Origin: Nitrososphaerota archaeon
GTDB lineage: Archaea > Thermoproteota > Nitrososphaeria > Conexivisphaerales > UBA164
Length of the DNA stretch: 50,323 nucleotides
Direction of reading: 5' to 3'
NCBI GenBank assembly: GCA_009903795.1
Contig: WYER01000014.1
Coordinates: forward strand, 1-50,323
Shown here: positions 9,601 to 17,247 of the stretch, in pieces
How positions within the stretch are numbered: the stretch's first letter is position 1
How the letters are laid out: every line of letters begins with the position of its first letter
The notes under the pieces: generated by a model
Databases searched by the model: none
The model's input: only the letters and a program-made list of their open reading frames with translations
Told to the model about the DNA's origin: nothing
Translations under genes and position numbers: made by a program

Positions 9601-10041
9601 CAAATAGACAAAAGGTTAAGGGAAATATTCAAGCAGATAGTCGATGGCAACGCATGGCTGGAGCTAGAAAATCCAGATAATCCTTTCGATGGAGGTGTTT
9701 TCCTTATCGGCCAGTTTGGCGATAAACAGCCAAGAGAATCCGCTTCTCTAAGCGGAGGAGAAAAAGCTGTACTTTCTGTTGCGTTTTTGATGGCAATCCA
9801 ATCTTCATACCCTGCTAACTTTTATATTTTCGATGAAATAGATGCAAACTTGGACGCTGAAAAGGCTGAAAAGCTAGGAAACTTCTTAAAAAAATGGTCA
9901 ATGTCATCTCAAATCATTCTTATATCGCTAAAGGATACGATGCTTTCAAAAGCTGACAAAGTTTTCGGCGTTTATGAAAGGGAAGGCGTAAGTCAAGTTA
10001 TTCCTCTGGAGATGAGTAAAGTAAGCAATGAGCAACAATGA
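6658..10041 (+). CDS. smc: SMC chromosome-condensation ATPase
   Basis: Structural-maintenance-of-chromosomes ATPase, 1127 residues, which dimerises and with ScpA/ScpB loops DNA. Visible parts: Walker A GKNGSGKS at residues 39-46; the QG-containing region IVPQGSLN near 147; coiled coil about 170-480; hinge about 485-630; return coiled coil about 640-960; ABC signature LSGGEK at 1031-1036; and Walker B FYIFDEID ending near 1062. The start is TTG at 6658; GTG at 6679 would give a start closer to the usual MY(L/I)K..LKGFKSF and cannot be excluded. It overlaps scpA by 14 bases, so the two form an operon. Confidence 0.96.
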   Translation: MPFNKKGVVYILKLELKGFKSFRDHTTLEFTKGFNAITGKNGSGKSNILDAIRFALGSNSPKSLRESRMSRLINEGSRNKFARVSITLSNENGSIPVNSEKVTITRELMEDGTQRYFLNGKRITKNAIEDLLAAASISSDGLNIVPQGSLNTIADMSPSDRMQLLQEIIGIKMYDEKKAEALQRLKEADEQLAVTFAKMDEKREVMVKLETEMNELLRLNLINVEIERYRKAVLLKRLAEISEEKEKLIRSIDETQKKSDTLSKELDGLIKMLEGGESSRKFYEEYADAKSRLNSILSELHYIDLNVNSYLEEAKKASSALSELKEMMKSLTNTEASLQTEIASTQKELDKLNRELLQLNEEISNLEDKKDSIIKLINEKDNYQRRLSSAIERLINARIRIEKNLEYLKEMLTNEKQRLESYETLLRAHEELKSKIESIHFNMNSEETAEYISMLEELKKRRQEMINEIIKANDVLVKAIGYATAHKILKNIKEKDYEGEILDAGLFEGYLGRLSDIIRPKAGYEHLVKSVLEFLKDPLIFSSFNEKTLAFLKNSGRKRAVFISEITKNHPCEGSIIKYIEFPEKYKELVEYIFGRICISKEDCCEVFVLKDGTIIYNGMYEIGQINALKLDLNNYEKKLNRIKESINKLTEVLSRRTQTIAEISNKILELKQKTAMKKDEHFENQIIKEIEDAIKSEEEALQKYIQEFKELKNMLEKKASEISKYENTILKINEKVEMIKNKLKKAESLDLSTSEVETKLNESLKNKEKLEFMILEKKNKLNELNLSLSSLKEKINATSNSIVELEKKIEYYKNKISELSNRKEFLDKEKKELEFYLKDLEPRVKMLSETETSKEQLSKEKDKLLKEIKDFNRKVEKLKVELDTLISEENRLKEEIDSIKYEPYELVGDYETLISGLKDEKDYLETRVNRMAEKDYTEYYRSYKEASNRRNELERDRDAILKFIEDIEKQKKEAFIKSFEQIDKRLREIFKQIVDGNAWLELENPDNPFDGGVFLIGQFGDKQPRESASLSGGEKAVLSVAFLMAIQSSYPANFYIFDEIDANLDAEKAEKLGNFLKKWSMSSQIILISLKDTMLSKADKVFGVYEREGVSQVIPLEMSKVSNEQQ

Positions 10042-10657
10042 GATAAGCAGCATAAGGGTTTTATTAAACCCAGATTTAGTAAAAAGGCTTAACCCGTGGG
10101 AGCTTAAGATTTACGTTCTTCTGGAACTTTTTAAGAAGTATCTTGAAGAGGCTAAATCAGCAGATTTTAGGCTGAGTGGCATAGCTATCTCTACTTCTAG
10201 CTTAATCTATGAGATGAAAGTTAAAAAAATACTGTATGAGCCAAAGAGGAGAGAACAGGTTAAGGAAGAAATCCCTTTGAACATTAACGTTAGCCTTCAA
10301 CCGTACGTACCTCTTGAAATACCTATTGTTGATCTAGACGAGCTGATTGAAGCCTTTAAAGAAATGATAAAAGCGCTTACAAAAAGACAGGAAATGATAC
10401 CAAGAGGTATAGAGCCGTCTTCGCTTCCAGTGATAAATGAAACTCTAGCCATAGAGATAATCAAAAAGTACGAAAATTTTGTGCTTTCTCTTTTAAAGGA
10501 AAAGGGGAAATCATCGATTTATGATATTCTTAAGGGGAAGACTCCTCTTGAAGTTATAAGGGTTTTCCTGGCAATTTTATTTCTACTTTCTGATAAAAAG
10601 ATCGAGATAGATGAAACCATGAACCTCTTTCTGAGCAAACAGGTCGATTTTTCATAG
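10028..10657 (+). CDS. scpA: Segregation and condensation protein A (kleisin)
   Basis: The kleisin subunit that bridges the SMC heads, 209 residues. It starts inside the end of smc (ATG at 10028, 14-base overlap), which is the typical smc-scpA arrangement. The N-terminal NPWELKIYVLLELFKKYLEEAK corresponds to the helix that contacts the SMC neck. The C-terminal part (about 140-205: VLSLLKEKGKSSIYDILKG then LAILFLLSDKKIEI) forms the winged-helix domain that binds the SMC cap. The acidic/basic linker between them is where ScpB binds. The ScpB candidate is at 35182-35712. Confidence 0.88.
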   Translation: MSNNEISSIRVLLNPDLVKRLNPWELKIYVLLELFKKYLEEAKSADFRLSGIAISTSSLIYEMKVKKILYEPKRREQVKEEIPLNINVSLQPYVPLEIPIVDLDELIEAFKEMIKALTKRQEMIPRGIEPSSLPVINETLAIEIIKKYENFVLSLLKEKGKSSIYDILKGKTPLEVIRVFLAILFLLSDKKIEIDETMNLFLSKQVDFS

Positions 10658-10749
10658 AAAATATCATTATTTTAAAGCTTGGAAATATGTTTTTGTTTAT
10701 TTAATTTAAAATATATTTATTAATATTTATTTACTATATATTGTTGTCC

Positions 10750-11583
10750 ATGAGTGAAGCAAAAAAATCTGAAGAACCAAAGGTTGGTGACGCGCTTTAT
10801 CATATACGCATAAAAAAAGGACAGATACCAAGGTTTGTCTTTTTACCGGGTGACCCTGATAGAGTAAAGGTTTTTGCAAAAAGCTGGGATTCGAGCCAGA
10901 TGGTAGCTCAAGAAAGAGAATACCTTACATATAAAGGGGTTTATAAAGGCGTGGAGCTTGCATGCACTTCAACGGGAATCGGTTCAGGGGCTATAGCAAT
11001 AGCCGTAGAAGAACTTCTTAGAGTGGGTGCAGATACCCTAATAAGAACAGGCACGACAGGAGCGCTATGGAAAGATATAGGCATTGGGGACCTTATAATA
11101 TCCCTTGGAGCTTACAGAGCTGATGGGGCAACTATGGCCTACGCACCGATACCTTATCCAGCGATAGCAAATTATGAGGTTGTAAACGCTCTTGTGGAAG
11201 CTGCAGAAACAGTTGGAGCGAGATACTGGCTTGGGATCACGTATTCTACAGATAGCTTTTATCTTGGACAAGGCAGGCCAGGTTTTGGCGGCTTTACGAA
11301 TGAATTTTCAGAAAAAATAATCGAGACTCTAGAAAAGCTAAACATTATAAACATGGAAATGGAATCTTCTACACTTTTTACCCTTGCATCAATTTATAAA
11401 GTTAGAGCCGGTGCGATATTTGCAACGATAGCAAACAGGGAAACTGGAGAATTTGTACCAAATGCTGGGGTAGAAACCATGGTTAAGGTTTCAAACGAGG
11501 CTGTAAAAATACTTAAAGAATGGGACGAAAAGAAGAAGATATACAATAAAAGGTATTTTTATCCTTCGCTTATAAAAAAATGA
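10750..11583 (+). CDS. udp: Uridine phosphorylase-type nucleoside phosphorylase
   Basis: Hexameric NP-I family phosphorylase, 277 residues, cleaving nucleosides with phosphate to base and ribose-1-phosphate. Motifs: phosphate-binding LPGDPDRV near residue 30, TSTGIGSG near 77, IRTGTTGALW near 98, and the nucleoside/ribose-binding INMEMESSTLF near 200. A longer TTG start (10741) is possible. I choose ATG 10750 because a TATA-like TAATATTTAT lies about 25 nt before it. Uridine is the best guess, but 5'-methylthioadenosine or purine nucleosides cannot be excluded. The tRNA-Arg gene begins 10 bases beyond its stop on the other strand. Confidence 0.9.
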   Translation: MSEAKKSEEPKVGDALYHIRIKKGQIPRFVFLPGDPDRVKVFAKSWDSSQMVAQEREYLTYKGVYKGVELACTSTGIGSGAIAIAVEELLRVGADTLIRTGTTGALWKDIGIGDLIISLGAYRADGATMAYAPIPYPAIANYEVVNALVEAAETVGARYWLGITYSTDSFYLGQGRPGFGGFTNEFSEKIIETLEKLNIINMEMESSTLFTLASIYKVRAGAIFATIANRETGEFVPNAGVETMVKVSNEAVKILKEWDEKKKIYNKRYFYPSLIKK

Positions 11584-11592
11584 AGTTTTTAA

Positions 11593-11667
11593 CGATCCCG
11601 GCGGGATTCGAACCCGCGACCTCCGGCTTAGAGGGCCGGCGCTCTGTCCAAGCTGAGCTACGGGATC
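11593..11667 (-). tRNA. tRNA-Arg (TCT anticodon), with unusual C33
   Basis: Full cloverleaf on the minus strand: acceptor GATCCCG/CGGGATC, D stem GCTC/GAGC, anticodon stem CCGGC/GCCGG with loop CCTCTAA, T stem GCGGG/CCCGC with loop TTCGAAT, and discriminator G. No CCA is encoded and no intron is present. With the 7-nt loop, positions 34-36 are TCT (Arg). Position 33, almost always U, is C here. All stems are perfectly paired, so this is not a decayed gene. Confidence 0.95.
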
Positions 11668-11713
11668 AAAAAATAATAAAAAATGGTATTTTTAACTCTT
11701 TATTTGTTTTCTT

Positions 11714-11896
11714 TCATTGAAGTCCTAAATCTGGAAACTTTGATTTTTGTAAACCGAGCTCTTCTTGTAATGTTCTAATCCTGTTTGCATATTCTAACAT
11801 CTTCTGTTTGTCTCCCTGAACTTTAGCTATCTTGTAAGCTTTCCATGCTTTTTTTAAAGCTCCCCACGTTTGTCCTTTAGTATATTTCTCGCTCAT
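11714..11896 (-). CDS. Small conserved-looking basic protein, unknown
   Basis: A 60-residue lysine-rich, helical protein (MSEKYTKGQTWGALKKAWKAYK at the start, then KMLEYANRIRTLQEEL). It looks like a small archaeal two-helix protein. The good ATG start and protein-like composition between two annotated genes support it as real. It shares no recognised domain. It lies downstream of the inositol-phosphate synthase on the opposite strand to the phosphorylase, between that synthase and the tRNA, and could be co-transcribed with neither. Function unknown. Confidence 0.6.
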   Translation of the reverse strand: MSEKYTKGQTWGALKKAWKAYKIAKVQGDKQKMLEYANRIRTLQEELGLQKSKFPDLGLQ

Positions 11897-11949
11897 TTTC
11901 TTTCAACCGTATTTTAAAAATTGTAAAATAAAAACTTTTCGTATGAAAA

Positions 11950-12948
11950 TCAGATAAGATAATTTTTCTCAAAATCTTCCAATATTTTTAACAGATTTGT
12001 ACCTCCCGCGTTACTTTTGAAACCAAAAGAATTTATCAAATTTATAGTGCCGTAAGATCCTTTATCTTTTTCGTATTTTAAAGCCCTTACGACATCAACT
12101 ATTATGTTAAACGCATTTGGGCCATCGCGGGTTTTATATTCAGCATCTATGTAGAACTTTTCGTTAAACGGCCCTAACACTTCAACATAAAAGTGGCTTA
12201 TCCTGTAGTCCTGCAAGAATGGTACATAATCTGTGGTGCCGGTTATAACTTCAGATGCTTCATCCTCTCTTTTTATTGCAGAACTTTTTATTTTCTTTTT
12301 ATGCTCCCTGATCCTTTCATCCATAGTATTAAGCGTCTCAAAGGATCCACCAACATCTAGTTGGTATGATTTAACCCAAGTGCTTCCAAACTGCTTGAAA
12401 GCCAACATAAGTATTCTATGAAGCCACGTCCCTCCAAGTTGGCTTTGGAGGTCATCGCCAGCTACCAAAAGCTTCCTGTTGATAAATTCGCTTAATATTC
12501 TTTCTTTTTGTACTATCAGTGCTGGCGTTGCATTAATAAAAGAAGAGCCGGTTTCAGCAGAAATCTTAGCTATGAGTTCGCTGGCCATCTGTTGCCCTGA
12601 ATTTATTAAACTTATAACCTGATCCGCACCTATCTTTTTTATCTCGTTTTTAAAAGTTGTCTCATCTGTTTTAACGAGTTTAACGTTTGTGACCATTTCT
12701 CGGCTTAATTCTTCTGCAAAAAATACTGACGGTTTTATTAAAACCTCAGGACCAGTTTTATAAAGTTCACGTAGGCTCTTTCCTACTTTTCTTTCATCGA
12801 CATCAAAGGCGCCAACAACCTCTATATCGCTAACGTTATAACGTCCTATACTTTGATGCCATGGTTTTACATTTCCGTATATACCTTTTATAACGTACTC
12901 GGCTACATTTCCAACTCCTATGAGCGCAATTCTGATCTTGCTGTGCAT
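11950..12948 (-). CDS. ino1: Inositol-1-phosphate synthase (archaeal type)
   Basis: A 332-residue NAD-dependent enzyme that turns glucose-6-phosphate into L-myo-inositol-1-phosphate. That product is the precursor of archaeal inositol phospholipids and of the thermolyte di-myo-inositol phosphate. The N-terminal Rossmann motif is IALIGVGNVA. The catalytic-domain segments LLVAGDDLQSQLGGTWLHRI (about 160-180) and SYQLDVGGSFETLNTMD (about 198-215) match the family, as does GPNAFNIIVDVVRALK near 278. The length fits the short archaeal/actinobacterial form. Monocistronic on the minus strand. Confidence 0.92.
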   Translation of the reverse strand: MHSKIRIALIGVGNVAEYVIKGIYGNVKPWHQSIGRYNVSDIEVVGAFDVDERKVGKSLRELYKTGPEVLIKPSVFFAEELSREMVTNVKLVKTDETTFKNEIKKIGADQVISLINSGQQMASELIAKISAETGSSFINATPALIVQKERILSEFINRKLLVAGDDLQSQLGGTWLHRILMLAFKQFGSTWVKSYQLDVGGSFETLNTMDERIREHKKKIKSSAIKREDEASEVITGTTDYVPFLQDYRISHFYVEVLGPFNEKFYIDAEYKTRDGPNAFNIIVDVVRALKYEKDKGSYGTINLINSFGFKSNAGGTNLLKILEDFEKNYLI

Positions 12949-13123
12949 GGATATAATAGGAAAAAGTCTGCTTTTATATTTACCGAAACAAAGATTTTTA
13001 TTTTTAAAATATTAAGTCTCAGGCGCAAATTTTCGTAGTTAAACAATTATTTTTTCAGATTTAAATGATGAAATTTTATAATTATTTGGCAAAAGGTTTA
13101 AATTATAACGAAAAGCAATTTTT

Positions 13124-13133
13124 GAGAGGTGAT
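13124..13133 (+). promoter_or_regulatory. Shine-Dalgarno site deciding the Rpo7 start
   Basis: GAGAGGTGAT complements the archaeal 16S rRNA 3' end and ends 4 nt before TTG 13138. This favours TTG 13138 over the upstream in-frame GTG at 13129, which lies inside the site. It also gives the canonical N-terminus MFQILTLEDVVRIPP. Confidence 0.75.
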
Positions 13134-13137
13134 TTAT

Positions 13138-13713
13138 TTGTTTCAGATATTAACGCTTGAAGACGTTGTGCGTATACCACCCTCCGATTTTGATAAAGAC
13201 ATAAATGAAATTGCAATAAAACAGTTGAAAGAAAAGTATGAAAGCACTGTAACAAAAGATTACGGGTTTTTGATAAAGATACTTTCTGCAAATGCAGAAA
13301 AAATAGGTAAAATTCTGCATGGAGACGGAGGAAAGTACCACAGGGTTCAGTTTGATGTCCTATCGTTTTATCCGGTTTTAGGCGAGCTTATTGAAGGTGA
13401 AGTTGTTGAGATTACTGATTTTGGCGCTTTTGTTAAGATAGGCCCCACAGATGCGCTTTTGCACATTAGCCAGGTAATGGATGACTATGTTACAGTTGAC
13501 CTTAAAGGCGGCATGATAATAGGCCAAAACACAAAGAGGCAGCTTAAAGTGGGAAGCAGGGTAAGGGCAAAAATAATTGCAGTAAGCATAGGCAGCGGTA
13601 TAAGTATGGCCAAAATAGGCATAACGTGTCGTCAGCCCATGCTTGGCGCCATTGAATGGATAGAAGAAGAGATAAAAAAGATATATTTGCAGCAACAACA
13701 GAAACAGGGGTAG
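13138..13713 (+). CDS. rpo7: RNA polymerase subunit Rpo7 (RpoE')
   Basis: Stalk subunit of archaeal RNA polymerase (homologue of eukaryotic RPB7), 191 residues. The N-terminal RNP-like domain carries VVRIPPSDF and the tip segment ILHGDGGKYHRVQFD. The C-terminal S1/OB domain starts near residue 80 (GELIEGEVVEITDFGAFVKIG then DALLHISQVMDDYV). The S1 domain binds nascent RNA. The start is chosen at TTG 13138 on the Shine-Dalgarno evidence. It is the first gene of an rpo7-spt4-dephospho-CoA kinase operon, an arrangement known from many archaea. Confidence 0.95.
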   Translation: MFQILTLEDVVRIPPSDFDKDINEIAIKQLKEKYESTVTKDYGFLIKILSANAEKIGKILHGDGGKYHRVQFDVLSFYPVLGELIEGEVVEITDFGAFVKIGPTDALLHISQVMDDYVTVDLKGGMIIGQNTKRQLKVGSRVRAKIIAVSIGSGISMAKIGITCRQPMLGAIEWIEEEIKKIYLQQQQKQG

Positions 13714-13719
13714 TAAAAT

Positions 13720-13908
13720 ATGCCATCTGAAAAGGCTTGTAGAAACTGCCATTTCATAACAAAAGAGAACGTTTGTCCAGTTTGTGGTTCTAAAGATCTT
13801 TCGATAAACTGGGCTGGCGAAATAATAATACTTGATGCAGAAAAGTCAGAAATTGCCAAACTGCTAAACATTAAGGTTCCAGGAAGGTATGCGATAAGTG
13901 TTGTATAA
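13720..13908 (+). CDS. spt4: Transcription elongation factor Spt4 (RpoE'')
   Basis: A 62-residue zinc-ribbon protein that pairs with Spt5 to keep RNA polymerase processive. It has the four-cysteine zinc site ACRNCHFIT with VCPVCGS, then the Spt5-contacting region INWAGEIIILDAEKSEIAKLL and the terminal PGRYAISV typical of archaeal Spt4. It lies 6 bases downstream of rpo7 and overlaps the next gene by 11 bases, as is usual in archaea. Confidence 0.95.
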   Translation: MPSEKACRNCHFITKENVCPVCGSKDLSINWAGEIIILDAEKSEIAKLLNIKVPGRYAISVV

Positions 13909-14407
13909 GCTTACAGATCATTTAAGAGAAGAACTTAAAAAACCCCTAGGTCTTCTTGTTAAAAAAGGTAAAGAAACAGACTATATCAAAAAAAATCTCT
14001 TAAACAAAGATTTCGTCATAACTGTAGGTGACAAGACTACAGAATCTTTTGTAATGGCAGGCGGCAAGCCTAAATTAGAAATCGTAGATCTTAAGGAAAA
14101 AAGGTTGAGAAGAGAAAAAACTGCGACAGCAGCAGAAGAAATAATAAAAATCAAGAATGATCCAGGGACAATAAGTGATGAAGCAATCGAGGCTATTAAA
14201 AATTCTCTAAACTCTCCTAAAAGAGTAAGAATCGAAATAGAAGGAGAAGAAGACCTATTAGGGATTCCATGTATAATTTATGCTCCAGAGGGAAGCTACG
14301 TACTCTATGGTCAGCCCGATGAAGGTCTGGTCATTGTTAGAGTTGACAGAAACATGAAAAATAAAGCAAATGCTATTCTTTTGTCAATGGAAAAGGTTCA
14401 GAATTAG
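13898..14407 (+). CDS. GTP-dependent dephospho-CoA kinase (DUF359)
   Basis: A 169-residue archaeal enzyme for the last step of coenzyme A synthesis, phosphorylating dephospho-CoA with GTP. The DUF359 family was shown to have this activity in Thermococcus kodakarensis. Family segments: VGDKTTESFV at about residues 45-54, the basic KEKRLRREK near 68, and the paired RIEIEGEEDLLGIP and YVLYGQPDEGLVIV near the C-terminus. GTG 13898 or TTG 13901 could be the start. It overlaps spt4 by 11 bases, so it is translated from the same mRNA. Confidence 0.88.
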   Translation: MLYKLTDHLREELKKPLGLLVKKGKETDYIKKNLLNKDFVITVGDKTTESFVMAGGKPKLEIVDLKEKRLRREKTATAAEEIIKIKNDPGTISDEAIEAIKNSLNSPKRVRIEIEGEEDLLGIPCIIYAPEGSYVLYGQPDEGLVIVRVDRNMKNKANAILLSMEKVQN

Positions 14408-14469
14408 AAATTTTGCTGAAAAGATGTAAACTGTATAATAATGTTTTAAAATATCTTTTCTTTTATTTT

Positions 14470-15672
14470 ATGAGGTTGCCGAGATATAAATGTGAAAACT
14501 GTGGATATGAAGAGAGCTTAGATAAGAACATGTACTTTTGTCCAAATTGTGGCGACCCATTGACCATAGTCTATGATAAGAATGAATTAAAAGATGTAAA
14601 ATTTACTGGCAGAGGCGTTTGGAGGTACAAAGACTTATTGCCAGTTAGTTCTGAAAAAGCTGTTACGCTAAACGAGGGAGGAACGCCTCTTCACAGAAGT
14701 ATAAAACTGTACAAAGAAATAGGCGTTAAAGATCTTTGGATAAAGAACGAAGGCCTTAATCCAACCGGAAGTTTTAAAGATAGGGGCATGACAGTTGGTG
14801 TTACAAAAGCTATTGAGCTAGGCGCGCGTTCTGTTATATGCGCTTCAACAGGCAATACCGCAGCGAGTTTATCTGCTTACGCCGCACGAGCTGGAATAAC
14901 ATCTTTTGTGGTTGTGCCAGAAGGTTCAGTTGCTCTTGGTAAGCTGGCTCAGGCAAGGGCTGCAGGTGCAAAGATAGTTAAAGTTCGGGGTAACTTTGAT
15001 TATGCATTAAAGATAGTCAGATCTCTTGCAGCAACTACAAACGAGACATACCTGCTTAATTCAGTTAACCCTTATAGGATAGAGGGTCAAAAGACTATTG
15101 CTTACGAGATCGTAGAAGAATACGGAGTTCCCGACTGGATATTTATACCTGTTGGAAATGCAGGAAACATAACTGCTCTCTGGAAAGGCCTTAAAGAGTT
15201 GAAAAGCATGGGATTTATAGATAGTTTGCCAAAGCTTGGAGGGGTTCAGGCAGAAGGCGCTTCACCAATATATAGGGCTTTTGTAGAAGGTAAAGAAGAA
15301 ATAATTCCAGTACAAAACCCTCAAACAGTTGCTACTGCTATAAAAATAGGTAATCCAGCAAGCTGGAGGAGAGCTATAAGGGCGGTGAAAGAATCAGGAG
15401 GCATAATGATAAGCGTAAGCGATGAAGAAATACTTGAATACCAAAAAAAGCTTGCATCGAAAGAAGGTATATTTGTAGAACCAGCTAGCGCCGCTTCGAT
15501 AGCAGGTCTAGCAAAGGCAACAGCTTTAAACATAGTTAAAAAAGATGAGCGTGTCGTAGCAATTGTTACAGGTAATGGTTTAAAAGACCCTGACTCTTTG
15601 ATGAAGATAAGCGCGGAAGAAATAACTATCGACGCAGATCTAGAAGCGCTTAAACGCGTGATTAAAGGATGA
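14470..15672 (+). CDS. thrC: Threonine synthase
   Basis: PLP enzyme converting O-phosphohomoserine to threonine, 400 residues. It begins with a zinc-ribbon-like CENCGYEE...CPNCGDPL (residues 6-40). The PLP lysine is in NPTGSFKDRG near 99-108, followed by CASTGNTAASL and the phosphate-binding PVGNAGN. I choose ATG 14470 over the TTG 14413 start because the upstream extension is low-complexity and a TATA-like TTTTAAAATA lies about 23 nt before 14470. It overlaps homoserine dehydrogenase (ATGA), so two steps of the threonine branch are coupled. Confidence 0.95.
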   Translation: MRLPRYKCENCGYEESLDKNMYFCPNCGDPLTIVYDKNELKDVKFTGRGVWRYKDLLPVSSEKAVTLNEGGTPLHRSIKLYKEIGVKDLWIKNEGLNPTGSFKDRGMTVGVTKAIELGARSVICASTGNTAASLSAYAARAGITSFVVVPEGSVALGKLAQARAAGAKIVKVRGNFDYALKIVRSLAATTNETYLLNSVNPYRIEGQKTIAYEIVEEYGVPDWIFIPVGNAGNITALWKGLKELKSMGFIDSLPKLGGVQAEGASPIYRAFVEGKEEIIPVQNPQTVATAIKIGNPASWRRAIRAVKESGGIMISVSDEEILEYQKKLASKEGIFVEPASAASIAGLAKATALNIVKKDERVVAIVTGNGLKDPDSLMKISAEEITIDADLEALKRVIKG

Positions 15673-16688
15673 GGATCGGTATAATAGGTTATGGTTCCGT
15701 GGGAAGCGCTTTGCATCAACTGATTTATGAGAAAGCATGGGAGTTCAAGAACAAATATGGTCTTGTGCTTCAGGTTGTTTTTGTATGTGACAGATCAGGC
15801 TGTGTTTACAAGGAAGGAGGCATAAATCCGGCAGAAACGCTGAGCGTTAAAAAATCATTAAAAACTCTTTCGGCAGGTTTCAACGTTGAACCTGTGCTCG
15901 ACACGATCAAAAAAGGAGTTGTAGACGTGGTCGTCGAATGCACTCCTGCAAATTTTGTAAACGCTGAACCGGCATACACTCACATACTCGAAGCTCTTAA
16001 AAACGGGTCTAATGTAATAACAACAAACAAAGGCCCAATGGCCCTTTATATGCCGACCATCTTAGAAGAGGCTTATTCTAGAGGGCTTGTTGTGCTCTAT
16101 AGCGGAACGGTGGGTGGTGGAACTCCTTTTATCTATTTTGCAGATAAAGCGCTGAAAGGCAACAAAATCAAGTCTCTCAGAGGCATTCTAAATGGGACAT
16201 CAAATTTTATCCTTTCAAAAATTATAAACGAAGGTTCAAGCTTGGAGGAAGCTCTGAATGAAGCAAAAAAGCTTGGAATAGCAGAGGCAGATCCTACGCT
16301 TGATCTTAACGGGACTGATAGCGCTGCTAAGCTTGTCATACTTCTTAATCATGTCTTTGAAGATAAGTACACTTTGAAGGATGTTGAAATCAGCGGTCTA
16401 GAGAAAGGCATACCCAAAGTAGATTCTCATCACACTGTAAAGCTCATAGCAAGTTCAACTCCAAACCCTCACGTTTCTCTTGAAATAATACCAAAAGATG
16501 ACCCGCTTAATATAGATGGGACTTATAATGCTGTTGAGTTTGAAGTTGAGGAACTGGGAAGCGTATATCTAATAGGCAAAGGCGCTGGCGGAAGAGAGAC
16601 AGCTGGAGCTGTCTTGAGGGATCTTGTTGAGCTTAAAAACAGGCTGCAGGTTCAGTATTTAAGAAAATGGTATTCACATATTCTTTAA
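15669..16688 (+). CDS. hom: Homoserine dehydrogenase
   Basis: NAD(P)-dependent enzyme reducing aspartate semialdehyde to homoserine, 339 residues. The Rossmann motif is IGIIGYGSVGSAL at the N-terminus. Catalytic-domain landmarks: VITTNKGPMA (about 117-126), TVGGGTPF near 155, GILNGTSNFILSKI near 176, and the Lys/Asp-bearing AKKLGIAEADPTLDLNGTDSAAKL near 200-225. There is no ACT domain and no fused aspartokinase. It is coupled to thrC by a 4-base overlap. Homoserine kinase, the middle step, is not in this window. Confidence 0.95.
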   Translation: MRIGIIGYGSVGSALHQLIYEKAWEFKNKYGLVLQVVFVCDRSGCVYKEGGINPAETLSVKKSLKTLSAGFNVEPVLDTIKKGVVDVVVECTPANFVNAEPAYTHILEALKNGSNVITTNKGPMALYMPTILEEAYSRGLVVLYSGTVGGGTPFIYFADKALKGNKIKSLRGILNGTSNFILSKIINEGSSLEEALNEAKKLGIAEADPTLDLNGTDSAAKLVILLNHVFEDKYTLKDVEISGLEKGIPKVDSHHTVKLIASSTPNPHVSLEIIPKDDPLNIDGTYNAVEFEVEELGSVYLIGKGAGGRETAGAVLRDLVELKNRLQVQYLRKWYSHIL

Positions 16689-16721
16689 CCTTACGGAAGT
16701 GGTGAAAGTCTTCTTTCGCTT

Positions 16722-17182
16722 AAGTAGATCAAAAATTTTTCTGATTTTATGATGAAATTATCATTTTAGCAGTTTTATGAGCGGCTTTTCCTTTATATAG
16801 TTTTTAATAAAACAAGTTATTTAAATCTGCTGATTCCCAAACTTAAATTTTTCTCATTAATTACAAAGGATGCGGTTGCAAACTGATACGTAATCCCCTT
16901 TATACTCACAAAGCTTATTGTCATGCCAGACCATTAAAAAGATTAAAGTTTTTTAACGAGTCAACAGCTTCATTTTTTAATAATGGATTAGTTATACTCA
17001 TGTCTTATCAGGCTGCTGCTTTAAGTTGCTCATTGTGGTTTGTTCGCATAAGTTTAAAAAAGTATTACCCATAAATTTTTCAATAAATTATTAACTCTTA
17101 TAATAGGTTTTAGAATTACTAGATCGTAGGGTTATTTAAGTTTCCATACCGTTAAACAGCCATCTGCACTAAAAAGTTTTGA
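16722..17182 (-). mobile_element. Deleted remnant of an ISH3-like element
   Basis: This fills the gap between homoserine dehydrogenase and the cysteine hydrolase. The left end AGTAGATCAAAAATTTTT (from 16723) and the right end AAAAAGTTTTGATATAAT match the inverted repeats of the element at 43904-44980. Internal blocks also match: GATGCGGTTGCAAACTGAT near 16869 against 44551, TGCCAGACCAT near 16927, and TTAGATCGTAGG with TGCACTAAAAA near 17122-17176. It is about 460 bases against 1077, with no reading frame left. Confidence 0.75.
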
Positions 17183-17247
17183 TATAATGTAATTAGCAAG
17201 AGAGTTCATAAGTAACTATTAAATAAAAAGTTAGGTACATAATTGCT

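Noticed and set aside
13069-13120. C/D-box small RNA before rpo7
   Set aside because: An ATGATGA-like C box is present but no correctly placed CTGA D box or internal D'/C' pair was found.
14413-14469. Longer threonine synthase starting at TTG 14413
   Set aside because: The added residues are unlike the family, and a TATA-like box lies within this stretch, just upstream of ATG 14470.
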